A stretch of 64,000 nucleotides of DNA from positions 6,330,001 to 6,394,000 of the forward strand of contig JALIRH010000010.1 of assembly GCA_023055505.1 (NCBI GenBank). Direction: 5' to 3'. Source of the stretch: Callipepla californica brunnescens (lineage: Eukaryota > Chordata > Aves > Galliformes > Odontophoridae). Positions 62,126 to 64,000 of the stretch are shown here, in pieces. Under the pieces are notes generated by a model. It searched no databases. It was not told where the DNA came from and saw nothing but the letters and a program-made list of their open reading frames with translations. How positions within the stretch are numbered: the first letter of the stretch is position 1; the number at the start of each line of letters is the position of its first letter. The position numbers and the translations under genes are program-made.

Positions 62126-64000
62126 GTAAGTAAATTTTTCAGTTTCCATTTACAATTGTAAACCAATAGAAATCAAATAATTGTGGTACTTTTTTTTGTT
62201 TGTTTTCCATTTTGCTGCTGTAGAGGAGATATTGAGTATACTAAACGTAACAACCGTATCACCTGAATAAAAAATATTCTAGACTTGAAAATTTATGACC
62301 TTTGCAGTTGATTTTCTATAAATATTTTCTATAAATATTGACTATTATTATGTAATCCTAAATTTTTGTTTACCTAAAATACCTTGGTAAAAGGCACAAA
62401 TCTATTTGAACTTCATGCAACTGTTATTGCATGAAGACTGTAATTTAATAAAGATCCTAATGGCTTTACTTTTCAGTCATTAATTTAGGTGGATGCCTTT
62501 GACCTGTGTATGTGTACTGCTGCCTCATCTGTCTAAATATATGGTTATTACTGAACTTTTTTTAATCCCCTCTTTTCATGATTCACTTTATGTCCATGTA
62601 TTCTTAAGGAGAACAATTTTAACAAAAAAATTTGTTTGCTTACGCCAATTACTTATAGGTAAGCTGAAATTTCTTCAATTAAAGTCATATTCCACTTCTG
62701 TCAGAATGGCCAGTCTTCCCCATCCTTTCCACTTCCTTCAGAGGAGGTTTATACAGGGGGTTTCTTTCTTTTTCTTTTCAGACTGCTTCTGTTGGGATGA
62801 GAAACCTTTTAACATCATCTATTTTAGCCACAGATGCTTGACGTAATTGAGAATACCTGCAGCTTTTTCTTCTGTCTTGGCAAGAACTTTTCTTCCAAAC
62901 CTAATAATATTCTAGCTTCCGTATTTCCTTCTTCTGAACTTTCTAGGAGATTATCTGCTTTTTCTCAGTGGAAATCAGTGTGGTGGGTTTTGTTTTTATT
63001 TTTCTTTTTGTTTCTCCTGATCTGGTGGTCAAATCTGGTCATTCACAAAATTTCTGTATGCCTTACCTAGGGATTATACCTGGTATCCCCCCCACACCCC
63101 AGGAAAAAAAAAAACTCTGTAAAATAAGACTAACGCATTATTTGAAAGAGAAAATGAAGGAATCAATGTCATGTAAAATGTAGTTGATTGGGACTTTTGT
63201 TGTGTTAATTACAAACAATGCAAGATTTTTTCCTCCAAAGGTGATGTCTATATCCTGGTTCCTTTATGAGCATCAGCATCAGTGATCAGAATCCTAGGTT
63301 TAAGGTCTCTGTGTTTCTATTGACTATGATTGCTTCTAGTATTTACTTTAGGATAACTGCTGTGTGGTTTAGAAACCCTTCTGAACTCTGTACAAATACT
63401 GTATGATTCTTCTTCATTGAGATGTTATTTAACACTTAAAATCAAGTTACCACTTTTTCTTATCAGGAAATATATTCTTTTCTCTAAGAGCAGATGTGGC
63501 AGGGAGCTGCCACAGAGCAGCAGTCTCTAAATGTATTTTTTTCTTACATTTTAGCTTACTTAAGGTTAAAAATATCCTGGGTATAATGTACATCCTGCCA
63601 GTTCAACTTTTCCCTACATTAATGCCTGTATCATATTAACATTAGTAACGTGCAACAGGTAGTGAAGGTGGGTGGTGAGAAATTCAGTGTAAAAAGTTCA
63701 AAAGAAAAATTTTGGGTAAACATTTGGGATCCAATACTGTGAAAATTAGAGTGCTTGATATCTTCAATGTATTCCTTAGTCCTAATACTCTGATAGAAAT
63801 TTATTTCAGTTTAGTCTAACCTCAAATGAGCTATTCTGTAGTCCATGTGAAGGAGTGTACTTTTCTAATAAATACCTTCTCACTGCAGCCTTCCTAATTG
63901 GAAGAAAACATTAGGTTCCTGGGCAAGGTAAATTCAGAATGAGCTTTGATTTTGAAAAATGCTGATTACTTTCTTCAGAGAATCAGTAATGTTTGTAATT
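62126..64000 (+). other. GRB14: GRB14 intron 13 (5' part only)
   Basis: Starts at a consensus GTAAGT donor and runs off the window. It has no SH2-like coding segment, so the terminal exon lies further right. A 13-bp direct repeat sits at 62312-62337. Otherwise this is AT-rich sequence with nothing recognised. Confidence 0.85.

Noticed and set aside
62126..64000. Search for the final GRB14 exon (rest of SH2 and stop)
   Set aside because: No frame in this stretch resembles the SH2 C-terminal half, so the exon must lie beyond the window.

Overview
This is a vertebrate nuclear genome window. It is AT-rich, intron-dominated and low in repeats. The mobile elements that can be recognised are bird types: two CR1 LINE copies and four copies of one short mariner-like element with the Galluhop type of ends. 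A bird, most likely a galliform such as chicken, is the best reading. That is an inference from sequence character, not from a database match.

The window holds one recognisable protein-coding gene, GRB14 (growth factor receptor-bound protein 14), on the + strand. The first 13 coding exons are present. The last coding exon, with the C-terminal half of the SH2 domain, the stop codon and the 3' UTR, lies beyond the right edge. All 13 exon junctions were placed by reading frame, GT/AG signals and similarity to mammalian GRB14, and their phases join without conflict. The product read here is 471 residues: a short Pro/Arg-rich N-terminus, the [10 protein letters not shown] motif, a Ras-associating (RA) domain, a PH domain, the BPS region and the start of the SH2 domain including the FLVRDS motif. 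GRB14 is a cytosolic adaptor that binds and inhibits the activated insulin receptor.

Layout: 1-4.47 kb, upstream sequence with no supported gene. About 4.48-5.86 kb, CpG island promoter and exon 1. 5.4-6.9 kb, intron 1. 6.9-7.1 kb, exon 2. 7.1-40.5 kb, a 33.4 kb intron 2 carrying all the CR1 and mariner copies. 40.5-46.4 kb, exons 3 and 4, with a second, intragenic CpG island near 43.3-43.6 kb that holds a strong CTCF-like motif. 46.4-62.1 kb, exons 4-13, with exons 10-12 packed into 450 bp. 62.1-64 kb, the start of intron 13.

The points most worth checking are the reading frame and start of exon 1 (a single-base change in a C run would restore better agreement with mammalian GRB14), the intragenic CpG island with its CTCF-like site, a possible solo LTR in intron 4, and a hairpin element with 20/21-matching arms in intron 5. 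I saw no prokaryotic genes, CRISPR array, tRNA or rRNA, and nothing that amounts to an undescribed multi-gene system.
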